Source: Pleurotus djamor
Lineage: Eukaryota; Basidiomycota; Agaricomycetes; Agaricales; Pleurotaceae
Length of the DNA: 64,000 nucleotides
Direction: 5' to 3'
Assembly (NCBI GenBank): GCA_029747585.1
Contig: JAPEVF010000026.1
Span: forward strand, 113,474-177,473
The notes below the pieces were generated by a model. It searched no databases, was not told the DNA's origin, and worked only from the letters and a program-made list of their open reading frames with translations. Position 1 is the stretch's first letter. Each line of letters starts with the position of its first letter. Below are positions 11,650 to 24,047 of the stretch, in pieces. The translations under genes were made by a program, and so were the position numbers.

Positions 11650-12545
11650 TCATCCGATCAGGCCCATTAGCATATGCACATGCAGACGACGACACGGTAG
11701 GTTCACCACTTGGATATCCCGCACAATTGATACTTTTGAATCGACGAAAGCTTGACGCTCCGCTGAGATGTCTTCTCCTTGTTGAACCCTACGGTTAAAA
11801 CTGGCTAGCTGGGCTATAGTCGCATCCCAATCGGCTTTCCAGTAGACGTTAGTCGTTCCGGATCTTCCTTGGGACTCTAAGACAATCCAACACATTAGAT
11901 ATTGTTTGAATCGTTTAGGTGTCCATGGCGTACGATCATGGTCATGTGGCACCATCTCCGAGATCTTCGAAGCCACACTTGATAGTTCACTTTCTTGAGA
12001 GACAACGATACTAGATGAAAGGAGGTCGATGATACGACGAGACGGAAGGTATAATCAAGACCAACTTCTCCGGAGCTGAGAGGCAAGCAGGACAAAGGTT
12101 CCGAAGCAACCGAGTATTGGTGAGTGCGTCCATAGCCCCACAATTCTAGAGGCATTAACCGTTCATGATTAGTCTCGAGACAAGGTATAGCACCAGAGGC
12201 AGACGTACTTCACAGACTTTCTCCCCGAGTAGTAGTTGAGCCCAGCGTACCATATCGAATCCAGCTGGACAACTCGGAGCAGCCTCCGCTTCGAGCCATC
12301 TAATCCACAAGACCTTCGCGTCGTCGCTCGCGAGAAACGAACGAATGACTGGGACGTTGGCAGCGAGATGAGAGCTATGTTGAACCCCGAGGAAGTGGAA
12401 GACCTATGAATTTAGAAAGCATATAAGTACGTCTGCAATCGTGAAAACTTGGATTTACCTGGTACAAGACGTCCAGGGGCATATCCATCAAGTCATTGAG
12501 GCGCATAAACTTTCTGGGCTCACTCTGGGGAGACATAGACTCCAT
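11650..12545 (-). CDS. F-box domain protein
   Basis: From ATG 12545 the protein reads MESMSPQSEPRKFMRL, then the F-box pattern DLMDMPLDVLYQV-FHFLGVQHSSHLA, followed by VPVIRSFLASDDAKVLWIRWL. This is the LPLDVLYEIF...W..A shape of the many Agaricomycete F-box proteins. A cysteine group follows (CGAMDALTN...LRNLCPACL), probably binding zinc, and then a basic, Trp-containing C-terminal part to TGA 11650. F-box proteins carry substrates to SCF ubiquitin ligases through Skp1; the substrate is unknown. Three or more short introns are implied, and one near 12004-12060 must be spliced to remove an in-frame stop. The longer frame to 12587 begins at TTG, so I did not use it. The C-terminal exon is the least certain part. 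Confidence 0.68.
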
Positions 12546-12841
12546 GGATTGGGCACAAGAACCGTTGTTGGTAGAGTATAAGGTCAAGATGCGAAGCGCG
12601 ATTCTTGGCGGCGCAGAAAGAAGCCTTCAAGAATCTGCGAAAAATGATGGACGATCGCAATAGCCAAAAACCCTGGTATCACGGGTATGTAAAAAGCAAT
12701 GAGCTTGAATTGACGTAACAGAGCATAAGATTGACAACGACTGTGGGATCAATGATCTACACAATCAGCAGAACGAACCAGAAATAAAAATACATTTGTT
12801 TCCTCCAGAGTCCATAACAGAGCATTTCATCTTCCTCAAAG

Positions 12842-14346
12842 TCAAAGCTTGGATTTCCCAACGGGACACCCCACATCGTCCCCCAACGCACCGTCTTTTG
12901 CGAGTTTATGGACCTCAGCGGAACTAAGACCAAGTTCAGCGAGGACATCATAAGTGTGAGTTCCGGGAGTTAGTAGTTCAGGTCGTGGCAGCTTGACGTC
13001 GGCGTGATTCTTGAACTGCGGGTGGGGCACCGGGATCGGCGAATGCGACGCATCAAGCACAGCTGCTTCGCTTGGTGACAAGATGGGTAACGCGCAAGCA
13101 TCGAGACCTACAAGAGGACCAGATAAGCCTTACACACTTGTCAGAGCAGGAGAAAAGGACGGGCCATCGTATATCTTGGCCCAATAATCCCTCGTCTCTG
13201 TCATAAACCCTTTCTCGAAGAATTCTTTGAGTTTCGGCCATTGCGACTTATCACCCTGGACACCAAGGTCCGGTCTCCATCCATCTTCAAGCGCAAAACC
13301 AGTAGGCAACGCTTCAAGGAATTTAGTCAAGAAGATGATGAAGAACTGGGGTTCCAGACAGGCGACGGTCATCCATCGACCGTCTTTGCAAGTGTAGATG
13401 TTGTAGAAGGGAGCGCCACCGTCGAGAGCATTCTGTCCTCTCGGTTTCCCGAATGTCGAGTCTGATGAATCCAAGGAAGCGAGGAGTGGGAAGGTGGATA
13501 TGTAACGCACACCAGAAACCTAGCACGAATGTCGGCATGGTTCGTACAGAGGGAAGACATACACATACCATGTCGATGTTGACGACCTTGCCTTTGCCAG
13601 TCTTTTCGCGCTCGATGAGAGCGAGGATCACGCCAAAAGCTCCCATAAAGCCACCGCCAGCAAAGTCAGCAAGTATGTTTCCGGGAAAGCTGGGTTTATC
13701 TGGCCCAGGTAGCATCTAGATGATTGCTATTGAAATGACGCCGCAGGAAAAACAAAACCTAGCCTTACGGAGAGTACACCACTGAGGGCGAGATAATTTA
13801 GATCGTGACCTATGTCCATGGTGTTGGTAATAGTCTAGCGTAAAGATCTGAAGACAAATTCACCTGCTAGATCCTTGTGGGGACCAGTGCGAGGAAACCT
13901 ATCACCATCGGAATTACGTGAGTCGCAGTCAGCGGAACAAGGACAAGTAATTCTCACCCAACAATGCGCACATAGATGAGTTTCTCGTGTAGTCCCTTCG
14001 TTTTTCCGTCTCCAAGAAACACTTCCGGACCCAAACCCAACCTCTCCATCACACCAGGCCGGAACGGCTCAATGAGGACATCAGAAGCCATGATGAGTCT
14101 CTTCAACGTGTCGAGACCACTAGGAACCTTCGGGGTAATAGCAATTGAACGTTTACCGCGACACAGCATGTCGTTTGAAGAGGAAGAAGGTCGATCTACG
14201 CGCACGACGGACGCGCCATGGTCTGCCAATACGAGCCCCGCGAACGGGCCTGGCGCAAGGCCTGCGAACTGGTATCGAGTTGGTAATTTCGGGTATAACA
14301 TGCGTGTAGCACTCACTTCAACAACTTTGAGTCCGACTAGCGACAT
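12842..14346 (-). CDS. alpha-methylacyl-CoA racemase (CoA-transferase family III), peroxisomal
   Basis: The enzyme interconverts (R)- and (S)-2-methylacyl-CoA so that methyl-branched fatty acids can enter beta-oxidation. ATG 14346 starts MSLVGLKVVE; the first intron joins this to FAGLAPGPFAGLVLADHGA, the typical CaiB/BaiF N-terminus. Further family marks are RVDRP, CRGKRSIAI, DVLIEPFRPGVMERLGLGP, YVRIVGF, GHDLNYLALSGVLS, ADFAGGGFMGAFGV, and GGAPFYNIYTCKDGRWMTV, with the active-site region around the GHDLNY and EPFRPG segments. The C-terminus is GKSKL at TGA 12842, a canonical PTS1, so the protein should be peroxisomal. The b5-acyl-CoA dehydrogenase with an AKL tail lies about 4.3 kb away on the same strand. 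A short-chain CoA-transferase is less likely, because the sequence follows AMACR along its whole length. Confidence 0.92.
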
Positions 14347-14593
14347 GAAGGGAAGAGAGAAGTGGCATTGAGGTTTCACATTTTGACAGTCGGGAAATGT
14401 GCTAAAGATAGCCGACTGCCCCTAACCCCAGATTTTATGATCGAAGTCACGAGTTGGATCGAACTTCGAACCAAGTTCCAATCTTATCCAGAAGATCAGA
14501 ACGACCTTCAAGAAGTCTGTGACTGCCAGCAGAAGCTCCCGCGACACATGCTACCACCTTCGCGTACTCCCTCATGACGGACCGTGCTCAACA

Positions 14594-14601
14594 TATAAAT
14601 A
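14594..14601 (+). promoter_or_regulatory. TATA box of the GH79 gene
   Basis: TATAAATA lies 47 bases before the ATG at 14649. This is a good match to a consensus TATA box at a sensible distance, and implies a short leader and regulated expression. Confidence 0.65.
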
Positions 14602-14648
14602 TGTCTTTACTACTCATGTGGCCAGCGTAGCACTAGGCTCAATTTATC

Positions 14649-16811
14649 ATGAGGCTACTTCACAAAGTCTCGTTCACCCTCTTCACCCTCTTCGGTGTCT
14701 CTGCGGCGACCAACTTACCGTTGCTTAAACTGTCTGGACCAACAAATCTTCCCCCTACGGCCTCACATCACTTGCATCCTTCGCTGGGAAGTTTCAGCAT
14801 AGAAACGGCATTTTTCGTCGAGTTCGTTGGGAACGTCTCTGAGCCAAATTTACTCACCAGAAATTTATTGCAAAACCTGAAAGATCGCACTGGCGTACCC
14901 ACCGAGATTCGAATTGGTGGGATCACAGCCGATTCCACTTACTGGGACCCTTCTTTGCTTGATACGCCACTCTTCAATGCAATCGACAAGAATGGTGGCT
15001 TACAGAATACAACCATTGGTCCAGGGTTCTGGCAATCAGTGAAGTTGCTACCTGAAGACACGAAGGTCGTTATGAACCTGGTAAGTTAAACATACCATGT
15101 CCGAATAGATTTGAACGGACACACTCTCAGGACCTCCAAGATCTTGATTTTCAAGGCGCTCTGGCCGTTGCACGATCAGCGGTCGAAGGCCTGTCAGCTT
15201 CGCAGCTCCTCGGGTTCGAAAGTACGCATCTCGTCTCGCTAACAAGGGTCTAGCTAATGACTTAACGACGTCGGGGAACAGTTGGGAACGAACCCGACCA
15301 CTATTTGCGTTTCACCCCTCAGAATTACTCGAGTATCTGGGGTGTATGTGAACTTGCCAATTGCGCTCGCGAAAGATACTTACTACAATGCTCCAATATA
15401 GACCTGGACACAAAACATAACTAGGGATCTCAACTTGAAATCACCGATGTTCCAAGTTGCCGCTACCGTCGAAGACCCTTTGTTCCCCTTCGACACCGCG
15501 ACCGCACGCTCGCAACTTGACTGCGTTAGCACCCTTGCCGCGGGTGCAGATACTGGAAACACGGTGATGTCATGTAGCGAGCATACTTACCAATACAGTG
15601 TGCGTCCTTGATTATCTACCCCCTTTTTTCTACTAACGACTCCTCAGGTATGCGACCCACCACGCATCGTCGTCGCCACGCTCCCGAATCTGGTGGGTTG
15701 TCCGGCTCTTCGCATCCTAACCCGACTGACCCTCCGACCAGGTTAACCACACCCGCTTAGCCATGTAAAGCTCGCCCTCCTCTCCGTACCTGCTTGTGCC
15801 TAACGATGACTCGACATAAGGTATCTTGACCTTTGGCAGCCTCGCATTCACGCAGTTCGGGATAGGCTTGGCGCTCATTCTTTCGTCATTGGTCGGTCGC
15901 TCCAGGTTGCTCAGCATCTCCCTACTTATCCTTCCCCCAGGCGAATACAATTCCGTCTCCTGTTCCGGGAAAGACGGCGTTAGCAATACATTCGGTCAAG
16001 CACTGTGGCTGGTGAGTGGGGTCGGTATTCTCATGATCGGCGGCTTGCTCACGGGCTCTTATTCAGTTGGATACCACGTTCTATGCTGCATCCTTGAATG
16101 TTTCTAGGCGAGTCCTCTCCTTACTTTTGTCACATCGCATTAATGATGAACCATACACAGACTGTTTGCCCATCAAGGAGGCCCGTTGGCGTTGCAAAGC
16201 AGTGTGCAGTTGAATCATGGTGGCCTTTCGTTTTACAATCAATGGTATTCGTCCGTGTTAAGTTCTTCGATCGCCGAACTCAAGTGTGAACTTTTAGGTA
16301 TCCTGTCGAGAACCAAAACGGACCTGTCCAAGTATTCCCCTCGTACCTTGCCTACCTGTTCATCGCAGAGACTCTTGGACACTCCAAGACTCTGCGAATC
16401 GCCAATATATTTCCAGGACGACAGGCGAATGGCTCGACTATCACCACAGGTGGCGGAGATGCATCTGCTGGGCAGTTGGTTGTTTACGGCTTCTGGGACG
16501 ACAACGCACCATCAAGACACGAATCCCCCACGAAACTCGCACTGATAAACATGCAAATATTCAACAGCACACAGAGTTCGGAAGAGCGGCCTTCGACTGT
16601 CTTTGACATAGCACCGTTCGTTCATGCGCACCGTCGGGTGAGAGTGAGGAGACTGCAGGCTCCGGGTGCTGATGTCAAGACTGCAAATGTGACGACATGG
16701 GTGGGTCAAACTTTCGAGTCAGGTGTGGGGGATGGGGTATTGAAAGAAGAAGTGGTTCTTGGTAGTAGGATCGTCGTCCCCGCATCAGAAGCGGCTCTAG
16801 TTTTTTTGTAG
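14649..16811 (+). CDS. glycoside hydrolase family 79 protein (beta-glucuronidase-like), secreted
   Basis: The protein starts with a signal peptide (MRLLHKVSFTLFTLFGVSAA) and continues as a GH79 (alpha/beta)8 barrel: IRIGGITADSTYW, then GFEIGNEPD with the general acid/base glutamate, and later GEYNSVSCSGKDGVSNTFG with the likely nucleophile glutamate. LFAHQGGPL, NQWYS and the C-terminal beta-domain (YGFWDD...LINMQIFN) follow, to TAG ending at 16811. Such enzymes release glucuronic acid from plant arabinogalactan or other glycans outside the cell. Many short introns interrupt it. One, at 16108-16160, uses a GC donor. Another must be GTCCGT...TTTTAG around 16250-16302 to keep the frame. Several NxS/T glycosylation sites are present. 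GH79 is clear; the exact substrate is inference. Confidence 0.9.
16108..16160 (+). other. GC-AG intron in the GH79 gene
   Basis: The frame requires AATGTTTCTAG joined to ACTGTTTGCC (Asn-Val-Ser-Arg-Leu-Phe-Ala). The removed 53 bases begin GCGAGT and end CACAG. No GT at this site restores the conserved LFAHQGGP, so this reads as a U2-type GC-AG intron. Confidence 0.65.
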
Positions 16812-16935
16812 GGTCTACTGACTTCTGAGGCCTGAGTACTTACTGCATTCAGTTCGGAGCCCACGCAAGCGCTCGAAGTCACACCGCTCCTCATGACTTG
16901 CTCACTCAGCTCCACCAACCTGAACACACGAATGT

Positions 16936-19564
16936 ATGATCCCTCATTGCATCACCACCACCACCATCAAACTAAGATTCATGACGACCAAAGCTAAACT
17001 TCCCATTTCTGCGTTGCCAATACCGCCCTCAAGCCACCTTTTGACCCATCAGTTGACTCCAGATCCACTAACACCGACGGTACACACCTTCCGGAATGAA
17101 GTTCTTACGACCAGGCCCAGTATCCAACGGAGAGCTCGGCTGATGTCCCCCGAAGCTCATTTCTCGTATGTATCGCCGTTTGCGGTACCTTTTCCTTTTG
17201 AGATCGAGCCACCGAGTCCGCCAGAGCCGGTGGACGATAAAGCGGGATACATCGAGAAGTGGTTGGGTGCGAGAGAGGCTTTGCATGCTAGTGCTGAGGC
17301 TGAGGCTAAGGAGGGAGCACTGAAGAAGTACTACCCGGAGAACAGAGACCAACCTTGCGAACTAATCGGTATCTCCGAGAACACTCTTCGGGATTGTTTA
17401 CCTGCTCTGGACGTTGGCGACGCGTTGGCTACTTTAGGAGCTCCAGCACTCTCGGACATCTATGGTGAAGAAGGGAAGCCATCAGAGTCTTCTTCCCAAG
17501 ATGCAATATGTGCTCGCAAGGAACTTGTGGACGTTCTCAGTGGTTTTGCTGTCCTGGGCACCGACGAGACATTCGCTTCATGGTCGCTTCGTTATAGCGG
17601 TCATCAATTTGGGACTTGGGCAGGGCAGCTTGGAGACGGCCGAGCCATTTCTATTTGTTGAGTTTATTCTATCATTCTACTGTTGTGCGATACAGCCCGC
17701 TGAATGCGACTTCTTCAACTTTAGTGGTCACTCCTCATCCCTCCGACCCTGACTTGACATATGAACTGCAGCTCAAGGGGGCTGGTCGGACGCCTTTCTC
17801 CCGAATGGCAGATGGGCTAGCTGTTCTACGCTCGTCTATACGAGAGTACCTTTGCTCTGAAGCCATGTACGCTCTCGGCATCCCAACCACCCGCGCACTC
17901 AGCATTGTGTCTCTCCCCAAGCTTCCTGTCTCCCGTGAACGCGTTGAATCTGCTTCAGTCGTGACACGCGTGGCTCCCTCATTCATCCGTATAGGCTGCT
18001 TCGAGGCATTCAACGGCCCAGCCAACATGTTCTTCTTCGGTGGTGGTCAACAAAAGCCTCATTGGGACGGACTCAGGATCTTAGGGGAATGGGTCTCGCA
18101 GCGCGTGCTGAGGCTGGGTGGTGCGCCTGGAGAAGCCTGGGGTGAAAGATTGGTCATGGAAGTGGCAAGGAGGAACGCTAAGATGGTTGCGGGGTGGCAA
18201 ACCTATGGGTTCATGCATGGCGTCATAAATACCGACAAGTGCGTAACATGCATATCTTCTATCTCAGCGATGTCCTGACCAGCGGATCATAGCGTTTCCA
18301 TCTTAGGCCTGACAATCGACTACGGTTTGTCTAGTCATTTCTGCCTTGGGCTCGCCTATGTTGACGGTTCGATCAGGCCCGTACTCCTTCATGGACGTAT
18401 TTGACCCATATCATATCTGCAATCATTCCGATGATTCTGGACGATATGCGTATATGGTAAGTACCTTACAAGGTTCTTGTCATTCTACAACTCATTCAGA
18501 GAGTACTCTAGTATCAACCCAATATGATGTGAGCTAAATCATCCCTACCCCCCGAGGCACTTTGTTGAACCGCTTTTGTTCAGTGTCTATGCCCTTCGTG
18601 CCTTGCTCGATGCTCTTGCCCCTTTGATTGGTGCCGAAATGGATCTGGGAGGGAAAGCAGTTAGTTCCGGCTGGGCCGATAATGCCTCTCCGGAAAAGAT
18701 TGGCGAATGGCGCAAATCTGCTATCGAACGCGTCAGGAATGAAATGGAACGCGCTATCCAGGAAGAGACATCTGTTGAGTACAGTCGACTCATGCGCAAA
18801 GTCAGTGTTCGGAAGTTTGCTTATTTCCTTCGACTGACACGTCGTCGCCAGCGCCTAGCCTTGCGCACTGAAGGACCCCACGATGAGAGCCAACTATTCA
18901 AACCCTTACTGGATATAATGCAAGAACACAAACTTGATTTTCATTCAACATTCCGCAAGCTCGCTTCGTTCAAGCCTTCCCTGCTACAAGCAGACGATGA
19001 AGCTTCATTGGAAGCACAACCAACCACGCTACCGCCTTTGCAGTCGTTTATCACCGACCTTCTCTCGCTCTCCCCTGACACTCAGTCTATGGATCATGGT
19101 AAAGCAACGGGCGATTGTTTAAAGTGGCTTGAAGCATACTCGAAGCGCATCGAAGCTGAGCGGAATGAGTGGGTTGGCTCAAACGGAGCCGATTTTGATG
19201 AACAGAGGGAGCTCGCTGCAAAAGGGGCAAACCCAAGGTTTGTTCTTCGACAATGGGTCCTGGAAGAAGTCATAGGCAAGTGTGAGAACGACATGACAAG
19301 TGGGAAACGGATCTTGGCCAAGGTTTTACATGTGCGTCCTTTCAATGTATTGATCCCGCAATATGCGGATATGTTAGCCAAGGACGGCTCTGACATATTG
19401 CGTTCTTTCTTGCGTAGATGGCAAGTAACCCCTTTGAAGCTTGGGGTGCGGAAGACGACACTCGACCCGAGGCCGAGTTAGATGCTGAAGAAAGAGAAGA
19501 AAGACGATACTGTGGTCTGGGTGAAAGACGTTACCTAGGGTTTCAGTGCAGCTGCTCAAGTTAG
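16936..19564 (+). CDS. FMP40: SelO-family protein adenylyltransferase (UPF0061/YdiU)
   Basis: SelO is a pseudokinase-fold enzyme that transfers AMP to protein side chains; in yeast (Fmp40) and animals it is mitochondrial. The conserved blocks are all present: [99 protein letters not shown], and [10 protein letters not shown]. The last intron joins AKVLH to [10 protein letters not shown]. The C-terminus reads GFQCSCSS before the stop. Human SELENOO ends CSUSS with selenocysteine, so this protein carries cysteine at that site, as expected in fungi, which lack selenoproteins. Two in-frame ATGs exist (16936 and 16981). The first gives an N-terminus with Lys/Arg and no acid, fitting a mitochondrial presequence. 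The exon around 18340-18560 is the least certain. Confidence 0.92.
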
Positions 19565-20104
19565 CGTGTCGAATTTGTGTGTATGCAAGTCGCAATATTT
19601 CTCTTCATCGCGCACTTCGGCGCGAAACGTAGGTGCCTGTGCGGTGAGTGCCTGTGGAATCTGGATCGTGGTTGTTTTCAGTGTCATGAAACCCCTGCAC
19701 TTGTCGTCTCCGCGACGCTTGTGATTCTGTCGGGGATATAATTTCCTAGCTGTAAACCACGTATCGGGGCTTCGGAGTTTCAAATTGTGAGATCATCTTT
19801 CGCCATTCTGGTGCAAAACGTCGTCTTTCCTTTCATCCTCGCGTCCGTTCGTACAAATGGAGCACTCTGCCTGCTCCAGCCCAGACGTTGCACTGGAACC
19901 CTAGAAGAATCCATGTGCATCCGCAAATTTACAAGCCTTGGCTGTGGTGTTAAATTATTGCTGTTTGAGGCGCGATGGAAACAACAGGCGAAGCCGGGCC
20001 CATACTTAAGTGCGTAGGCTACGCTTTGCTCGACGGTTCCTTGGCTCACCACCTCAGATTTCTCTCCCTTTCCATTGACTCTGCCTATCTGACTTTGTCC
20101 GGTC
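19565..20104. other. intergenic region between SelO and amino-acid permease genes
   Basis: This 540-base stretch holds the SelO 3' region and the permease promoter. A 157-codon open frame on the minus strand (19780-20253) overlaps the permease first exon and has no recognisable domain. Pyrimidine-rich DNA directly precedes the ATG at 20105, as is common in fungal promoters. Confidence 0.4.
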
Positions 20105-22095
20105 ATGGGCAAATCCATCAAAGACATCGATACTGGTGACAACGCGACACTCGACCGTGAAGTCAGCAATGAAAATGCGCCAGAATTCGTTGATGACCAT
20201 CGACGGACTGTTGGGCTGTGGTCCGCTGTGTTCTTGATTTTTAACCGTATCATTGGGACTGGGTGAGTGGCATCTCTCTAGGTGTTCTCTGAATGAAACT
20301 AAGATGTTATCTAGAGTGTTTGCTACCCCTGGGACGATTCTCGCACTGAGTGGAAGTGGTGGGCTTGCACTGTGAGGAAAATTTACTTGGAATCCGTTTC
20401 ATATTTGCTGACTCAATTGCTGCAGGTTTATGTGGCTGATCGGAGCCATTATCGCTTTCGCGGGTACATATGTCTATGTTTCTTGGGGCTTGGTGGGTCC
20501 ACTTGATTATTCCGTTTACGAAGCTCTCACATGATATCGCTGCGCAGGCGATACCGAAAAACGCAGGAGAGAAGAATTACCTCGAGTATTTGTTCCAACG
20601 TCCGAAATACTTGATCACGTCAGTGTACAGTTCTTATGCTATTCTCCTGGGTACGTTTCGATTCCGCTTTCCTTGCTGAAATCTCATGCTTAAAAGATCG
20701 TCGTAGCTTGGGCAGCAGGAAATTCACTTGTTTTCGGTGAATACATCCTCCGAGCGGCCGATGTAGAACCTGGCCGTTGGACTCTTCGTCTCGTCGGATT
20801 CGCATGCATTACTTTCGCCTTCATCGTCCATGGCACGGCTCTGAATTGGGGTCTCAGACTACAAAACCTCTTGGGAAGCTTGAAGATTATCGTGCTTCTT
20901 TTCGTCATTGTTACTGGATGGGTGGCTTTGAGTGGCCGCCTCCAACCAGGCGTCGAAAAACCGCATAATTTCAACTTTTCTGGGACGACCTCAAGTGCCT
21001 CTGCTTTCTGCCTTAGCTTGTACAATGTAGGTCGCCTGGCTTCGCGACTCTCACCCTCACTCAATCCTACCCATAGGTCATTTGGTCCTATATTGGATTC
21101 AGCAACGTCAACTACGCACTCGGGGAACTCAAAAACCCTCAAAGAAATCTTCGCATCGCTGGTCCCCTTGCGGTCACCATCGTGACCATTCTTTACGTCC
21201 TCGCCAATGTCGCATATCTCGCTGGAGCTTCGAAGGAAGACATCACAAGCTCTGGTCGTCTAGTCGCTTCTCTCCTTTTTAGGAACGTCTATGGGCCTCG
21301 CGCTGAACGTGCCCTGTCTGCCTTGGTCGCACTCTCCGCTTTAGGCAATGTCCTCTCAGTTGTAAGTTCGAAGTTTCAACTCCGTGAACTCAGATTCGTG
21401 ACTAATGTATGATTCCGTTAGATATTCTCGCAAGGACGTGTCAATCAAGCCTTGGGAAATGAGGGTGTGCTGCCCTTTGGCAAAATCTGGGGATCAAATA
21501 GGCCGTTCAACGCTCCTCTGGCTGGCCTTTTCCTTCGTACGTCTTGGTTCTTGTTGCAAATGACGCTCATGTGCTTACATCTATCAACAGATTGGGCCAT
21601 CTGTATCATTGTCATCTTCGCTCTCCCTCCTGGCGACGCGTATAATTTCGTGATCAATGTGGTACGTCGAAATGTTTCACCACCCTCGGATTCGATGTTA
21701 ACTTCTCACCATGTTAGATTTCATATCCTTTGTCTGTAATCAACGCCGTCATCTCCTTAGGAATCCTCTACCTCGCAGTCAGACCACGAGAAAACTGGAC
21801 TCAAGTCCACTGGCTAAGCATCGTCGCTGCAGCTTTCTTCGGCGCAGCGAACATATTCTTGGCTATCGTCCCTTTCACCAAGCCTCCTCCGGGAGCTGAA
21901 CCATACTTAGAGCTCCCATACTGGACTCATGCCGTCGCCGGTTGGGCGATTTTCGGACTCGGGGTTTTGTATTGGATCGTCTGGGCAGTTCTGCTACCGA
22001 CAGTTGGACGTTACAAGCTAGAGCGCAAGTCTGATATAGGCAAGGATGGATTGCTGCGACATTCGTTTGTCCGGGTTCCTTTGCATGCCTCATAG
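20105..22095 (+). CDS. APC-family amino-acid permease (LAT/MUP1-like, methionine permease type)
   Basis: This is a plasma-membrane amino-acid transporter of the APC superfamily with about twelve membrane segments. The first segment carries the LAT/MUP signature RIIGTGVFATPGTIL with the unwound helix motif GTG. ALFMWLIGAIIAFAGTYVYVSWG, AIPKNAGEKNYLEYLF, FWSYIGFSNVNYALGELKNP and DAYNFVINVISYPLSVINAV follow. The cytosolic N-terminus is short and hydrophilic with acidic residues, as in Mup1, where it controls endocytosis. Translation starts at ATG 20105 and stops at 22095. About seven introns of 45-60 bases are evident. The closest named class is high-affinity methionine permease; broader neutral amino-acid uptake is possible. 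It converges with RPN8, with 249 bases between the stop codons. Confidence 0.9.
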
Positions 22096-22344
22096 TACTC
22101 ACTAGCGGCGCCTTCATGATANTTTTTTCTCGGTCTCTTCATCCTTTACGATTTCGGATTCTATACACACTGGATCGGTCGGTTACCTTACATACTTCCT
22201 CGACATAGGGTTCATTCTGTTCAATAATAATAATGACCACATTCTTCATATGAAAGATCGTATCGCTCGCGACCAGAGCTTTGAGTTTAAGCGATAAAAA
22301 TGGAATACCGGAAAGCTAAAGGTACAAGGTTGAAGTTACTATGT

Positions 22345-23533
22345 TCAACTGTTCGTTGATTCCTTCCCTTTCTCTTCCTTCTCCTTCTTGTCGGTTTTAG
22401 CCACCTTCTTATCCTTTTCGCTCCCCCCTTCCTCCAACTCCGATCGCCCTATTGACGCCTTGTTGTCAACAAGCGCATGCAGAGCAATAACAGCGCGAAG
22501 CAAGCTGCTGAGATACACGACCAGCAGTTGATCATTTGTATTTGAAGAGAAGCTGCTCGTGATGGAGGGGTCGGTAAGGTCGGGGAGGAGGTTGAAGATG
22601 TCTTGAAGGTAGTAGACGATTTGGTGGTTGACTGGCATCGAACCCGATGCAACGTCGACGAGATATTTCTGTACGTCACCTAATCGTGATTGTAGTCCGC
22701 GGAGAGAGGATAGTTGTTCGCTGACGCGTGTAGCAAGCGTGGTCGTTGTAGAATCCTTGATGTCGCGAAGCAAGTGCTCGACGCCAATTTCTTCAGCTTC
22801 CTCGGCTTCAATTGCTGAGGGAACGTGTAAGAACGTTTTGCGAGTCTCGGTTCCGTCCTGGAATAGGGTTAAGCACAGTAAAACGATCCATGGATAGAAG
22901 GTGACACACGTCTTTGATTTCCTCCACGGCAAAGTAGGCGTCTGTTGGGATACCGACGGTCTGTGGTCGGACGTCTACAATGACCATAACGGGACGCGCG
23001 ATATAGCGTTTGAATAGTTCGTTTATTTCGAGATCGGATGCGCGTAGTTTTGGGCCAGAGTGATACCATCCAATCATGCGTTCACGAGCTGAAAGGAAAC
23101 ATGTATATCAGCCAGTCACTTCCTATAGCCGATCAACTCACCATTGACCTTCTTAAACAGCTCATACATAGATTCAATGTAGTTGTGATCCAAGAACCAC
23201 GTCTTGCTGTCCTTCTCGTCCTCTTCGAAAGGGATACCGAAAGAATTGGCCACATTGACGGTTTTGCCGTTATCTTGACCGAGCAAGACACCTATGACGC
23301 GCTTATGAGAGTTTCTTGAGACAGTGCGGGCATGATGATCGGCGACCGAAAGCAACACAAGAGGGTGTACGACTGCAGAAATAATGCAGCTGAGTTTCTT
23401 GGACCATTGTGCATTGCAGCAACTCACTGACGGTGGTGCTCGCGAGGGCTGTAAGCTAAGTTGGGCATTGTAAGCACAAGTTCAACTTCCACAGATCCTG
23501 AGAGCATACCTGTTCTGTTGTGGTGGCGACCAT
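22345..23533 (-). CDS. RPN8: 26S proteasome regulatory subunit RPN8 (PSMD7)
   Basis: RPN8 is the inactive MPN partner of the deubiquitinase RPN11 in the proteasome lid. From ATG 23533, a first exon (MVATTTEQ) and a 21-base second exon (PSRAPPS) join to [13 protein letters not shown], then [66 protein letters not shown], and a helical C-terminal half ending in a Lys/Glu-rich tail ([16 protein letters not shown]). The JAMM zinc ligands (HxH...D) are missing: the site reads [10 protein letters not shown]. That is normal for RPN8 and separates it from RPN11. eIF3f and eIF3h are alternatives, but the HSGPKLR segment and tail fit RPN8. Stop TGA at 22345. Confidence 0.92.
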
Positions 23534-23815
23534 GTCGGTGGGATGAGAAGAGACTTGATGAAGCTGAAGCGCGACGCTCAGGACGCGCGTTTTGTTTGGC
23601 CGTGTTTATGGTGAAGACGCTCTGGCGCCTATCCCACATTTCCCTCTTGGTTTGTCCACCCATCTTGCATCCATGTGTCCAGTACCCAGCCACTGCGAAG
23701 CCACTGGCGACGTTTCCCCTTCTCAAGAAACGACCCATACAAAAGCCACTCAAAGCACTATCATACACGAGTATAGGTTTCATCTCGGACGCTCCTGTCT
23801 GATGCAACTCTCTGA

Positions 23816-23935
23816 TGGCTCGATTCTGGCTCGAATCGCTTGATGAGTTGGATGAGGATCTGTCAGACTGCCTCAAAGCCTCGGAGACCAAGTACTACCG
23901 AGCGCTGAGTGCTGATGCTCAACAGTTCGTCGCTC
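23816..23935 (+). repeat. duplicated upstream segment of the 7TM array (second copy near 25766-25868)
   Basis: The stretch before gene copy A and the stretch before gene copy B share a recognisable pattern: a common core ATCTGTCAG followed by the related CTGCCTCAAAG/CTGTCTTGGAA, and later TTCGTCGCTCTGAT in both. The duplication therefore took the 5' flanks with the genes. Other sequence in the gaps 23534-24047 and 25481-25928 shows no gene. Confidence 0.6.
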
Positions 23936-24047
23936 TGATATAGAAACTGGAACACTATACTGGTCTTTGTCCTCTGTATCTCGGTCGTCAACGCCGTAAA
24001 TAGTGTCCAATTCAGTCCTTTTAGACTCAAGTGAAGATGATGCCTTC

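Noticed and set aside
19780..20253. 157-codon minus frame across the permease start
   Set aside because: It is the reverse reading of the permease promoter and first exon.
22345..23533. Active JAMM deubiquitinase
   Set aside because: The zinc-binding HxH...D pattern is missing; the gene fits the inactive subunit RPN8.
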